Of a DNA stretch of 64,000 nucleotides, positions 45,246 through 53,843 are shown one piece after another. The stretch is from Peptococcaceae bacterium 1198_IL3148. Its GTDB lineage: Bacteria > Bacillota > Desulfotomaculia > Desulfotomaculales > Desulfohalotomaculaceae. Location of the stretch: assembly GCA_036763105.1 (NCBI GenBank), contig JBAIYS010000004.1, positions 62,001 to 126,000 on the forward strand. The letters run 5' to 3'. Numbering within the stretch: the first letter of the stretch is position 1; each line of letters begins with the position of its first letter. Under the pieces are notes generated by a model. It was not told the origin of the DNA and ran no database searches. It worked only from the letters and a program-made list of their open reading frames with translations. A program made the translations under genes and the position numbers.

Positions 45246-45313
45246 TGATACAAAGGTGTATCATAACGGCAATGAAGCCCGCGTAGGATTATAATGTTCT
45301 ACGGGGGCTTTTA
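45246..45313 (+). promoter_or_regulatory. ANTAR-responsive antiterminator leader of the ANTAR gene
   Basis: P1 is TGATAC, loop AAAGGT, GTATCA (45246-45263). P2 is GGC, loop AATGAA, GCC (45268-45279). Both hexaloops have A at position 1 and G at position 4, the ANTAR recognition rule. The right arm of P2 overlaps the left arm of a terminator (AAGCCC-CGTAG at 45275-45286 with CTACG-GGGCTT at 45299-45310, then TTTT). Binding of the ANTAR protein would hold P2 and prevent termination, giving positive autoregulation. The P2 stem is short (3 pairs). Confidence 0.68.
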
Positions 45314-45337
45314 TGTTTATATAGGTGAGGTGATTCC

Positions 45338-45925
45338 TTGAGTGCGTATAGAGTAATTTTAATCGATGCCAATGACACCGATCGCAAAAACCTAAAGGCT
45401 ATCTTGAGTAAATATGGATATTTGTTAATCGGAGAAGCCACCGATGGAATCACTGCCATCAAAATGTTGCGATCCCGACAACCTGATTTAATAATTATAG
45501 ACACTGCATTAAACGGCATGAATGGACTAGAGGTGGCTCAAATATTGAGTGAAGATAGAATCGCACCAATATTTTTAACTTCTAGTGATTATAAGCAGGA
45601 ATTGCTGAATAAAGCATTGGAAGCTAAGGTTCAGGGATTATTGATTAAACCCATTGAAGAGAGCCACCTAATATCAACCTTGGAAGTGGCACTGCTTAAT
45701 TATAATGAAATGATTAAACTGGAACAACGGGTCAAAGAGATGCAGGACAAATTAGAAAGTCGTAAAATCATTGAAAAGGCCAAGGGGATTTTGATGAAAA
45801 CAATGGGACTTAATGAAGAACAAGCATTTAAGAAATTGCAAAAACAGAGCATGAATAAGCGTATCAGCATGAAGGCGATGGCCGAAGCGGTAATTATGGC
45901 CGAAAATTTAAAGGGTGGCATCTAA
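45338..45925 (+). CDS. ANTAR-domain response regulator (RNA-binding antiterminator)
   Basis: A 195-residue protein with a receiver domain (residues 1-120; acidic residues in LIDANDTD, phosphorylation Asp in LIIIDTALNG near residue 53, Lys in LIKPIEE), a coiled-coil linker (about 122-140) and an ANTAR domain (about 140-195; KIIEKAKGILMKTMGLNEEQ then AFKKLQKQSMNKRISMKAMAEA). Such proteins bind paired hexaloop hairpins in RNA and stop intrinsic termination. It is flanked by two such leaders, its own and that of glnA. No kinase is adjacent. TTG start after GAGGTGA. Confidence 0.93.
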   Translation: MSAYRVILIDANDTDRKNLKAILSKYGYLLIGEATDGITAIKMLRSRQPDLIIIDTALNGMNGLEVAQILSEDRIAPIFLTSSDYKQELLNKALEAKVQGLLIKPIEESHLISTLEVALLNYNEMIKLEQRVKEMQDKLESRKIIEKAKGILMKTMGLNEEQAFKKLQKQSMNKRISMKAMAEAVIMAENLKGGI

Positions 45926-45936
45926 TTTTATGAAGT

Positions 45937-46010
45937 GAACACAATGGGGTGTTCTGGTATAGGCAAAGAGGCCTTTGCAGATGAGTATTCTCTATCTGCA
46001 AAGGTTTTTT
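45937..46010 (+). promoter_or_regulatory. ANTAR-responsive antiterminator leader of glnA
   Basis: P1 is GAACAC, loop AATGGG, GTGTTC (45937-45954), a perfect 6-base-pair stem. P2 is AGGC, loop AAAGAG, GCCT (45961-45974). Both loops have A1 and G4. The P2 right arm overlaps the terminator stem CCTTTGCAGAT (45972-45982) with ATCTGCAAAGG (45994-46004), followed by TTTTTT. The design predicts that the ANTAR protein encoded just upstream turns on glnA by antitermination. Confidence 0.82.
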
Positions 46011-46052
46011 GTTTATCAATCCAAACTTATTATAGAGAAAGGTGGATTATTA

Positions 46053-47387
46053 ATGAATAAAGAAGTTAAGCAAGCGGTTATGGAAAAGGCGAGGGAAGCA
46101 GGGGTAAAGTTTATCAGGCTGCAGTTCACCGATATTAACGGAGAACTTAAAAACGTGGCCATCACTGTGGAGCAGTTGGAGAAGGCTTTGGATGGAGAAA
46201 TGATGTTTGACGGTTCATCAATCAATGGTTTTGTGCGGATTGAAGAATCTGATATGTACTTGCGCCCCGACCCTGACACATTTGTAGTATTTCCCTGGAG
46301 ACCCAGAGAAGGTGCGGTGGCTCGGTTAATTTGCGACGTTTACAATCCAGATGGCACACCCTTTGCAGGATGTCCGAGAAATACATTAAAAAGAGTGTTA
46401 GAAGAAGCTAAAGAAATGGGTTATACCATGGCGGTGGGACCGGAACTGGAGTTTTTCTTGTTCCATGTGGATGAAAATGGGGTTCCAACATTAAAAACCC
46501 ATGATAGTGCCGGTTACTTCGATATGTCGCCGGTGGATATGGGTGAAAACGCTCGCCGTAATATGGTGCTGACTTTAGAAGAGATGGGCTTTGAAATTGA
46601 AGCCTCTCACCATGAGGTGGCACCGGGGCAGCATGAAATTGATTTTAAGTACTCCGATGCCCTTGATGTGGCAGACAAAATTATGACCTTTAGGTTTGTG
46701 GTCAGAACAATTGCCCAAAGACATGGTTTACATGCTACCTTTATGCCAAAGCCTATCTTCGGCATTAATGGTTCAGGAATGCACGCCAACCAGTCATTAA
46801 TCACATTGGCAGGGGAAAATGCTTTTTATCATCCCGAGACACCCAATCAGTTGAGTGAAACGGCCATGCATTACCTAGCTGGTTTATTAAAACATGCCAG
46901 AGGTTTCACTGCCATCACTAACCCCACTGTAAACTCCTATAAGCGCTTGGTGCCCGGCTATGAAGCTCCGGTGTACTTGGCTTGGTCTTGTCGCAATCGC
47001 AGTCCGTTAATTCGCATTCCAGCCAAGCGTGGTATGTCCACAAGAATTGAGTTGCGCAGTCCGGATCCGTCTTGCAACCCTTACTTGGCCATTGCCGTCA
47101 TGTTGCAGGCTGGGCTAGATGGTATTAAAAATAAACTGACACCGCCAGCGGCCACCGACCGCAACATTTACCACATGACTACAGTAGATCGAGCAGAATC
47201 TGGTATTGGTAGCTTGCCCGCAAATTTGAAGGAAGCGGTAGATGAGTTATGTAAAGATGAAGTTGTCCAACAGGCCCTTGGTAGTCATATTTGTGAAAAT
47301 TTTGTGGCCACAAAGACTAAAGAATGGAACGATTATCGCACATATGTAAGCCCTTGGGAAGTGGAACACTATTTGACAAAATTTTAA
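46053..47387 (+). CDS. glnA: Glutamine synthetase, type I
   Basis: A 444-residue enzyme making glutamine from glutamate, ammonia and ATP. Signatures: [13 protein letters not shown] near residue 26, FDGSSINGF near residue 51, the metal-binding [16 protein letters not shown] near residues 183-198, the glutamate-binding [11 protein letters not shown] and the adenine-side [13 protein letters not shown]. The length and lack of an adenylylation loop place it in the Gram-positive GSI-alpha type. The ATG at 46053 follows AAAGGTGG; an upstream in-frame start lies inside the terminator. It is controlled by the ANTAR leader upstream. Confidence 0.97.
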   Translation: MNKEVKQAVMEKAREAGVKFIRLQFTDINGELKNVAITVEQLEKALDGEMMFDGSSINGFVRIEESDMYLRPDPDTFVVFPWRPREGAVARLICDVYNPDGTPFAGCPRNTLKRVLEEAKEMGYTMAVGPELEFFLFHVDENGVPTLKTHDSAGYFDMSPVDMGENARRNMVLTLEEMGFEIEASHHEVAPGQHEIDFKYSDALDVADKIMTFRFVVRTIAQRHGLHATFMPKPIFGINGSGMHANQSLITLAGENAFYHPETPNQLSETAMHYLAGLLKHARGFTAITNPTVNSYKRLVPGYEAPVYLAWSCRNRSPLIRIPAKRGMSTRIELRSPDPSCNPYLAIAVMLQAGLDGIKNKLTPPAATDRNIYHMTTVDRAESGIGSLPANLKEAVDELCKDEVVQQALGSHICENFVATKTKEWNDYRTYVSPWEVEHYLTKF

Positions 47388-47502
47388 TCCCAGCTTTGAT
47401 TTAGAATGAACCATCAGATCTTTCCTTTGCTTGGTTTCCTTTGGATTTGTTATGCACTATAATAATATGGACGACATCAGAGACTAAGGAAGGTATTAAG
47501 TG

Positions 47503-49398
47503 ATGAGTATTGTTACGGTGGAAAATGTCACCAGAACCTATGGGGATAAAACATTATTTGACCATATTTCATTTACCATTGAAGAAAAACAGCGGATAGG
47601 TTTAATTGGGGTTAATGGCACCGGGAAATCTACTCTACTAAAAGTTATCGCCGGCATTGAATCGGCTGAGGATGGAAGGGTTGTTCATGCCAATCAATTT
47701 CATATCGAATATCTGCCCCAGTATCCAGTGTTTAATGAGAAATTAACAGTTTTAGAACAAATTTATTATGGTGATTTGCCATTAATGAGGCTGATGAGGG
47801 ATTATGAACGGGCTGTTAGTGAATTGTCCACCGATCCCACTGATGAGGGCAAACAAAAGCGGTTAACGGCCATGCAGCAGCAGATGGATCAACTAAACGC
47901 CTGGGAAGCCAGTACCATTGCAAAAACTGTGCTCACTCGGCTGGGGATACAAGATTTTAATCAACCGGTAAAGGAATTATCCGGCGGTCAAAAGAAAAGG
48001 GTGGCCATTGCTAAAGCACTAATCCATCCTGCCGATTTACTGATTTTAGATGAGCCCACCAACCATTTGGATAATGAAGTTATTGAGTGGTTAGAGGAGT
48101 TTCTAGCTAAATATAGAGGGGCTCTGTTAGTGGTCACCCACGATCGCTATTTTTTAAATCGGGTTACTAACCGTATTTTAGAGTTGGACCAAGGCAAGCT
48201 GTACAGCTACGATGGCAATTACCAAGCTTTTCTGGAAGCCAAGGCCGAGCGAGAAGAACAAGCAATTGTCGATGAAAGAAAACGGCAAAATATTCTGCGT
48301 AACGAATTGGCCTGGTTGAGACGGGGGGCTAGGGCTAGATCCACCAAGCAAAAAGCCCGGATACAAAGAATTGAAGACCTGCAGGCCCAAAAGGCCAACA
48401 TAGCCAATGATAAGGTGGACATTGCCATTGGGTCCAGCCGCCTGGGTAAAAAAGTAATGGAGTTAAAAGGTGTAACCAAAGGCTATGGCTCCCAATTATT
48501 TATTAATGATTTTAGCTACCTGGTGGAACCAGGGGAAAGACTGGGCATTATCGGCCCCAATGGTTCAGGAAAGACCACTCTGCTAAACATTATGGCTGGG
48601 CGGATTAAGCCTGATGCCGGCGAGGTGGAAATTGGGCAAACGGTAAAGATTGGTTACTATACGCAGGATTATGTGGATATGAACAGTGACCTGCGGGTAA
48701 TTGAGTACATCAGAGAAGGGGCAGAAGTGGTTAGAACCAGCGATGGCCAAACAATAACAGCGGAACAAATGTTGGAGAGGTTTTTGTTTTCCCGCAGTGT
48801 TCAATGGACATATATTCATAAATTATCCGGAGGCGAGCGCCGGCGTCTTTATTTGCTGCGCACGTTAATGGAAGAGCCCAATGTGCTGCTGTTGGATGAA
48901 CCCACCAATGACTTGGATACCCAGACGCTGACCATTTTAGAAGACTACCTAGAGCATTTTCCCGGTGTAGTAATCACAGTTTCCCACGATCGCTATTTTT
49001 TAGATCGAGTGGTGGACAAATTAATTGCCTTCGGGGCCAAAGGGGATATATGCTGCTTTTATGGTAATTATTCCCAGTACTTAGCTGTCGTCAAAGAGCA
49101 GCAACAAACTAACCATCCAGAAAAGACGATAACTAAAGAGGCTCCGCCCAAAAAAGAACGCCCCAAGAAGTTATCTTATAAAGAACAGCGGGAATGGGAG
49201 GGTATTGAAGAGCGCATTGCCGATTTAGAAAGTCGCAATGCCAAATTAAAAAAGGAAATTGAAGAGGCTGCCAGCGACTTTATTAGGGTGCAGCAATTAT
49301 ATACCGAGCAGCAACAGGTTGAAAAAGAGTTAGAACAGGCAATTGATCGCTGGACCGAATTGTCCCTTTTGATCGAAGAGATTGAGCAAAGTAAATAG
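47503..49398 (+). CDS. ABC-F family ATPase (Uup-like)
   Basis: A 631-residue soluble protein with two ABC ATPase domains (Walker A GVNGTGKST near residue 37 and GPNGSGKTT near residue 350; signatures LSGGQKKRVAIAKAL and LSGGERRRLYLLRTL), the ABC-F linker between them and a C-terminal coiled coil (about 550-631), as in Uup. ABC-F proteins act on ribosomes or replication intermediates rather than in transport. The ATG at 47503 is used; a GTG one codon earlier is possible. Followed by a large repeat hairpin. Confidence 0.92.
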   Translation: MSIVTVENVTRTYGDKTLFDHISFTIEEKQRIGLIGVNGTGKSTLLKVIAGIESAEDGRVVHANQFHIEYLPQYPVFNEKLTVLEQIYYGDLPLMRLMRDYERAVSELSTDPTDEGKQKRLTAMQQQMDQLNAWEASTIAKTVLTRLGIQDFNQPVKELSGGQKKRVAIAKALIHPADLLILDEPTNHLDNEVIEWLEEFLAKYRGALLVVTHDRYFLNRVTNRILELDQGKLYSYDGNYQAFLEAKAEREEQAIVDERKRQNILRNELAWLRRGARARSTKQKARIQRIEDLQAQKANIANDKVDIAIGSSRLGKKVMELKGVTKGYGSQLFINDFSYLVEPGERLGIIGPNGSGKTTLLNIMAGRIKPDAGEVEIGQTVKIGYYTQDYVDMNSDLRVIEYIREGAEVVRTSDGQTITAEQMLERFLFSRSVQWTYIHKLSGGERRRLYLLRTLMEEPNVLLLDEPTNDLDTQTLTILEDYLEHFPGVVITVSHDRYFLDRVVDKLIAFGAKGDICCFYGNYSQYLAVVKEQQQTNHPEKTITKEAPPKKERPKKLSYKEQREWEGIEERIADLESRNAKLKKEIEEAASDFIRVQQLYTEQQQVEKELEQAIDRWTELSLLIEEIEQSK

Positions 49399-49400
49399 CA

Positions 49401-49525
49401 AAAAGGCTGTTGCGAAACCTAGTGTAGGGGGCGGTTTCCACGCCGACCCGCCTAAGCAACATGGATTTGTGCTGGCGGGCAGGCATGGAAACCTGCCCCT
49501 TTACTTTTTGCAACAGCCCGCTTTT
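49401..49525. repeat. Nested inverted-repeat element between convergent genes
   Basis: Outer arms AAAAGGCTGTTGC (49400-49412) and GCAACAGCCCGCTTTTTT (49508-49525) flank two inverted inner units: GGGGGCGGTTTCCACGCC (about 49427-49444) and GGGCAGGCATGGAAACCTGCCCC (about 49478-49499), shown here in parts. The second unit plus its TTTACTTTTTGCAACA tail matches 6664-6712. It can terminate both convergent genes, but its size and second copy point to a small mobile or REP-like element. Confidence 0.7.
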
Positions 49526-49528
49526 TTA

Positions 49529-50887
49529 TTAGCTGTTCAAGGCATATAGCCAATAATCTTGGATAATGCTTTGGCCATAGGTTGTTCCCGGAACCGCCCA
49601 TCTGGCGTTTAAGCCAACCCAGGTGGGAGCAATACCTCTAGATACTAAAGTATATCTAGGGTCATATAGCACTGTGCCAGCTGGCAGTGGCTTATCGGTG
49701 GCGTAGGCATATAAATGTTGGATATGTGCTTCTACACCAACTTCGGGGGTGGCAAATATTGCTCCATGAACACCCTTTTCAAAATAGACGCTGTCGGGAT
49801 CAGCCCCATTTAATGACTCATTGCCAGTATTGGCTGTTCCAGTGGCTGACAGACCGCAATAATTGTTTTGATAGGGTTGCACGCTGCCGGTAAATTGGAA
49901 ATAATGGGTTTCTTTAGCAGCTTGGGCAAAGGCCAAATCACCTCTGATGCCATATTTTTTACCAATGCTGATATATAACTCAGCCAGCTCTTTATCCACC
50001 GGAATGAACTCCCGGCCAAGATTTGCCATTTTGGCTTTAATTCTTGGGGTTTCTCTGGCAATCCAATCATTTAGTTGATCGGCAGTGGCCATGGCCGAAC
50101 CCATAATTGTTAACTCTGACGTTCTGATCTGACTGCCATTTGGCAGTTGAATGGTTGGTTTATATTGATCCAACAGCTTTTCAATGGAACGAAGATGATT
50201 AATTTCAGTACTGGTAAAATCAGCCGGTGCCATGGTCAGTAGTTGGGCAGTATTAATTAAAGTACCATTGGATAATCGAATATTAGTTTTATAGCTGGCT
50301 AGTTTATTAATCAGGTTCCGTTCATCGTTGGTCAAAACTGGTTCCGGTTGGTCTGATGAATTATCATCTGATGAGTTACCCGGTGTGGGTATATATGAGA
50401 TACCGTCATCTGCATTTTGCTTTTTGCTTTTAATTTCAACAGTCCGTTCGTTGCTGAGCCATTCCACTTGGCAACCCAGCGATTCTCCAATAATCCTCAA
50501 GGGTACCATTGTTCTACCATTGTCTGTTAGGAATGGCGCCCCATAACTGAGGGGGATTTCTAAAGGCTCTTCATCAATAACGATTTGAATTTTGTTCGGG
50601 TCTTCCGGTGTAGGCACTTGTTTGTATTTGGTATCGGTCATAATTACCACTTGTTTGGTTGCTGGTAACCAATTAACTTGACTGCCTAGGTTTTCGCTGA
50701 TTATGCGCAGTGGCACATAAACTCTGTTGGCTTTAATCACTGGTGGCTGGTCCCCTTGGGGAATGGCTATTTTTTGATCATTAATCACTAAGCTCAGATT
50801 GTCATTATAAGCTTCGGCAGCCATTGAGCTGGTTAAAATTATGCCAGCGCATAAAGCAGCTGTAGTAAATTTACGAAAACTGTTCAA
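49529..50887 (-). CDS. Secreted glucosaminidase-type protein with copper-amine-oxidase-like N-terminal repeats
   Basis: A 452-residue secreted protein. A signal peptide (residues 1-26, ending AEA) is followed by two copper amine oxidase N-terminal-like domains (to about residue 152; VPLRIISENLGSQVNWLPAT and VPLRIIGESLGCQVEWLSNE), a linker rich in Asn/Ser/Asp, a helical middle region and a C-terminal glucosaminidase-like domain (about 295-452; GDLAFAQAAKETHYFQFTG, where the glutamate is the likely catalytic acid). It probably trims peptidoglycan, with the repeats binding the wall. It is divergent from the amidase gene. Confidence 0.88.
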   Translation of the reverse strand: MNSFRKFTTAALCAGIILTSSMAAEAYNDNLSLVINDQKIAIPQGDQPPVIKANRVYVPLRIISENLGSQVNWLPATKQVVIMTDTKYKQVPTPEDPNKIQIVIDEEPLEIPLSYGAPFLTDNGRTMVPLRIIGESLGCQVEWLSNERTVEIKSKKQNADDGISYIPTPGNSSDDNSSDQPEPVLTNDERNLINKLASYKTNIRLSNGTLINTAQLLTMAPADFTSTEINHLRSIEKLLDQYKPTIQLPNGSQIRTSELTIMGSAMATADQLNDWIARETPRIKAKMANLGREFIPVDKELAELYISIGKKYGIRGDLAFAQAAKETHYFQFTGSVQPYQNNYCGLSATGTANTGNESLNGADPDSVYFEKGVHGAIFATPEVGVEAHIQHLYAYATDKPLPAGTVLYDPRYTLVSRGIAPTWVGLNARWAVPGTTYGQSIIQDYWLYALNS

Positions 50888-51174
50888 ACTGATTCAACAT
50901 CCCTTCCAACGTATTGTAGATTGCATATGCTTAATTCGACATTTTAAATATATTTCCTTTATAATCCTTTACGGAAGTACAACGATATTTGTGGCCGTAT
51001 GTCTTTGCCGACCATCCGATGGATGATTAAGGATTTCCCCTCATAATAATCTAAAATAATAAAATAAATAATAAATTCCTTAAAAAGACAAAGTAGAAAA
51101 ATTTATCAAAGTTTATCGAAATGTTACAGTTAATCTGGTACAATTAAAACATAATATTTTGTGGGGGGGTAAAG

Positions 51175-52503
51175 ATGAAACGATCACTGACACTACTAAT
51201 CTTTTTAGGCATAATTATGCTACTATTGCCGGTACAGGCTTTTGCTGGCAATATCGACGTTTATGTCGATGGCAACCAACTAACCTTTGATTCGCCACCA
51301 ATTATTGATAACAATCGTACATTGGTACCCTTTAGATATATTTTTGAAGCCCTTGGGGCAGAAGTTAGTTTTGATGCCGCCACCAGAACGGCTATCGGCA
51401 CTAAGGACAACCTTACCATTAGGCTGCCAATTAATCAAAACAAGGGTTATATCAACAACGAGGCTGTCCAGTTAGATGTGGCGTCGCAGTTAATTAAAGG
51501 TCGCACCCTAGTACCCCTACGCTTTATTGGTGAAAGTATGGGATGTGAAGTGGAGGCAAAAAATTCAGCCAGTGGCATGGTGATCAACATCACCAGTAAA
51601 ACCGATAATGACCACAGCTCTTCTGACCCAATTCCGGTGGCAGCCCGGTCACTGAGCGATTTAGAGGTGGAAGCAGATGAAGAGCAGTTTGTTTTAGAAC
51701 TGGAAGTTGAAGAGGGTGTAAATAATAGCTTTACCCTCAGTAACCCCTACCGATTGGTGCTAGACTTAGAAAATACTGCTTGGCAAAAGGCTGATATTCC
51801 CAGTTTTGATTGTGATTTTGTTGCCGGCATTCGGGTGGCGCAAAATCAAGAAACCAAAACCCGGGTGGTGTTGGATTTAAATCAGCCAGTGACATTCCAT
51901 CTAGATCAACAGGAGGACAAGTTGATCGTTACTGTCAAGCCTAAGCATGTATGGAAACCCGATTACAATGTAGTGGTCCTTGATGCCGGACATGGTGGTG
52001 GTGATGTGGGAGCCATTGGTTACTCCGGTGCCTATGAGAAAAACTTGGTCATTGACATTACTCAACTGGTTGAAAAGAAATTGGCAGACAAAGGGTTTAA
52101 AGTGGTCATGACCCGGCCCGGAGATCAAACCCGTTCCTTAGCTGAAAGAGTAGAAATTGCCAATCAAACCAATGCCTTTGCCTTTGTCAGTATTCATGCC
52201 AATACCGCTGCCAGTCGACAAGCTACCGGGCTGGAAGTCTATACCAAACGTGGTTCCGATCACACCTTTGCTAAAATTATGGTGGATTCAATTTTAGCCC
52301 AAACGGGACAAAACAATCGTGGCGATAGGGAAGCGGATTTTTATGTAATTAAAAACACTGTCATGCCAGCTATTTTAATTGAAACCGGCTTTATCAGTAA
52401 CCCTCAGGAAGAACAATTCCTGTGGAACAAGGCAAATCAAGAAAAGATAGCAGAGGGCATAGTGAACGGAATAATTAATTTCAGAAGCAAATTTGTAAGG
52501 TAG
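51175..52503 (+). CDS. N-acetylmuramoyl-L-alanine amidase with wall-binding repeats
   Basis: A 442-residue secreted zinc amidase. A signal peptide (residues 1-24, ending AFA) precedes two copper-amine-oxidase-like domains (to about residue 145; VPFRYIFEALGAEVSF and VPLRFIGESMGCEVEA), an AMIN-like domain (about 160-255) and an Amidase_3 domain (about 262-440) with the zinc His in VVLDAGHGGGDVGAIG, SIHANTAA and the catalytic ETGFISN. It cleaves the lactyl-amide bond in peptidoglycan. RBS GGGGGGG. It shares domain type with its two neighbours. Confidence 0.94.
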   Translation: MKRSLTLLIFLGIIMLLLPVQAFAGNIDVYVDGNQLTFDSPPIIDNNRTLVPFRYIFEALGAEVSFDAATRTAIGTKDNLTIRLPINQNKGYINNEAVQLDVASQLIKGRTLVPLRFIGESMGCEVEAKNSASGMVINITSKTDNDHSSSDPIPVAARSLSDLEVEADEEQFVLELEVEEGVNNSFTLSNPYRLVLDLENTAWQKADIPSFDCDFVAGIRVAQNQETKTRVVLDLNQPVTFHLDQQEDKLIVTVKPKHVWKPDYNVVVLDAGHGGGDVGAIGYSGAYEKNLVIDITQLVEKKLADKGFKVVMTRPGDQTRSLAERVEIANQTNAFAFVSIHANTAASRQATGLEVYTKRGSDHTFAKIMVDSILAQTGQNNRGDREADFYVIKNTVMPAILIETGFISNPQEEQFLWNKANQEKIAEGIVNGIINFRSKFVR

Positions 52504-52512
52504 AGTAGTCTA

Positions 52513-52553
52513 AATAACCATGCGCATTAAGTATTCGCATGGTTATTTATTTT
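52513..52553 (+). terminator. Terminator of the amidase gene
   Basis: AATAACCATGCG and CGCATGGTTATT form a perfect 12-base-pair stem, followed by TATTTTA, about 10 bases after the stop. Confidence 0.85.
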
Positions 52554-52656
52554 ATAAACAGACCGCAGAATTGGTAAAATGTCACAGCAGGGAAAGGTAT
52601 GCTACACATTGAATAATTAATTGAATAGCTATATACAATTTAGGAGGTATGACATC

Positions 52657-53778
52657 TTGGGACGACCGCTTCTAGTTGCCTCACCCCTGCACAGGTACAA
52701 GGTATTAACTTTTTTTGTTTTACTGGCACTTGTACTTTTTTTGCCCTTCCAGGCCCACGCAAATACTGGGGTAAAGGTTTATGTGGAAGGAGAACAAATC
52801 AACTTTGATGCCCAGCCGGTAATAGATGGAGGAAGAACATTGGTTCCTTTTCGCCAAATATTTGAGGCTTTGGGAGCAGAAGTGGATTATGACAGCCACT
52901 CAAAGGTTGCTTTAGGCACTAAAGATGATGTGACCATTGAACTGCCAATTAATCAAGCGCTGGCCTATATCAATGATGAAAAATTAGAGTTGGATGTGGC
53001 TACCCAGGTGTTAAAAGGCCGCACCATGGTACCCCTGCGGTTCATTGGTGAATCGTTGGGTTATGAAGTGGAAGCAAAACAAACGGCGTCAGGTTTGAAA
53101 ATTTACATTGGCGAGGATTTGCAAAGTATAGATACAGCCGGCCAAGAGTTAAACAGTTATGTGTTAGATATTATCGATACTTATGAAATTGGTAAATACC
53201 CTTATTTGATGAATGGTGATTACAATAATTACAACGGGGTGACCACCAATTTAGTTTATCAGGATAAAATTATTGCCAAAGCTAATCCCCGTGGCGATCT
53301 GGCCTCCCACTGTGTGGGTATCACCTTTGAAGTGTTCTTTAAAGCCATGCAGCAGCGAAATGAAGATTTGGGAATATCTGTTGATAACTTTAATGACATG
53401 ACATGGCAAGAGTTACAGGACTTTATGCTTACTTGGTATGTGGCTAAAGGCGATAAATCTATCAGTAACGTTGCGGTGGCGGTGGAAAAGTATGGCCTGG
53501 GTAAACGGATTGGAAATATAGCCGATGCTCAACCCGGAGATTTTGTGGACATCTCCAGGGAAAACAATACCGGCCATACCGTGATATTTATTGATGCCAT
53601 TAAAAAAGACGGCCAGATCGTTGGTTTTAAGTATTGGTCATCCCAAGAGTCAACCAACGGCATTGCTTATAAAACTGAGTATTTTAATCTTAAGGATCAG
53701 AATGGTAACAAATATGGCAATGTGATGGCTGATAAAGTTTACATTGCCCGGGTGTCTGCGGTGGCGGATTACCAATAG
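52657..53778 (+). CDS. Secreted NlpC/P60- or CHAP-like protein with copper-amine-oxidase-like repeats
   Basis: A 373-residue secreted protein. The signal peptide is long (residues 1-35, ending AHA), followed by two copper-amine-oxidase-like domains (VPFRQIFEALGAEVDY and VPLRFIGESLGYEVEA). The C-terminal 200 residues contain ASHCVGITFEVF and, about 95 residues later, AQPGDFVDISRENNTGHTVIF, the Cys and His spacing of NlpC/P60- or CHAP-type cysteine peptidases. The peptidase call is from this pattern only. The TTG at 52657 was chosen because AGGAGG precedes it by 9 bases; an in-frame TTG at 52621 has no such site. Confidence 0.82.
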   Translation: MGRPLLVASPLHRYKVLTFFVLLALVLFLPFQAHANTGVKVYVEGEQINFDAQPVIDGGRTLVPFRQIFEALGAEVDYDSHSKVALGTKDDVTIELPINQALAYINDEKLELDVATQVLKGRTMVPLRFIGESLGYEVEAKQTASGLKIYIGEDLQSIDTAGQELNSYVLDIIDTYEIGKYPYLMNGDYNNYNGVTTNLVYQDKIIAKANPRGDLASHCVGITFEVFFKAMQQRNEDLGISVDNFNDMTWQELQDFMLTWYVAKGDKSISNVAVAVEKYGLGKRIGNIADAQPGDFVDISRENNTGHTVIFIDAIKKDGQIVGFKYWSSQESTNGIAYKTEYFNLKDQNGNKYGNVMADKVYIARVSAVADYQ

Positions 53779-53789
53779 GGCATAAATAT

Positions 53790-53832
53790 TAAAAAAGGGT
53801 TGTTGCTAAACGTTTTGCAACAACCCTTTTAA
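53790..53832. terminator. Bidirectional terminator with the GTTGCAAAAC repeat motif
   Basis: AAAAAGGGTTGTTGC and GCAACAACCCTTTT arms form a strong hairpin between convergent genes. The GTTTTGCAAC core is shared with the hairpins at 29865-29890, 32769-32793 and 49508. Confidence 0.88.
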
Positions 53833-53843
53833 ATACCAGTTTA

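Noticed and set aside
50935-50941. TTCGACA as a Spo0A box upstream of the glucosaminidase gene
   Set aside because: A 7-base match is expected several times by chance in 64 kb and there is no supporting promoter arrangement.
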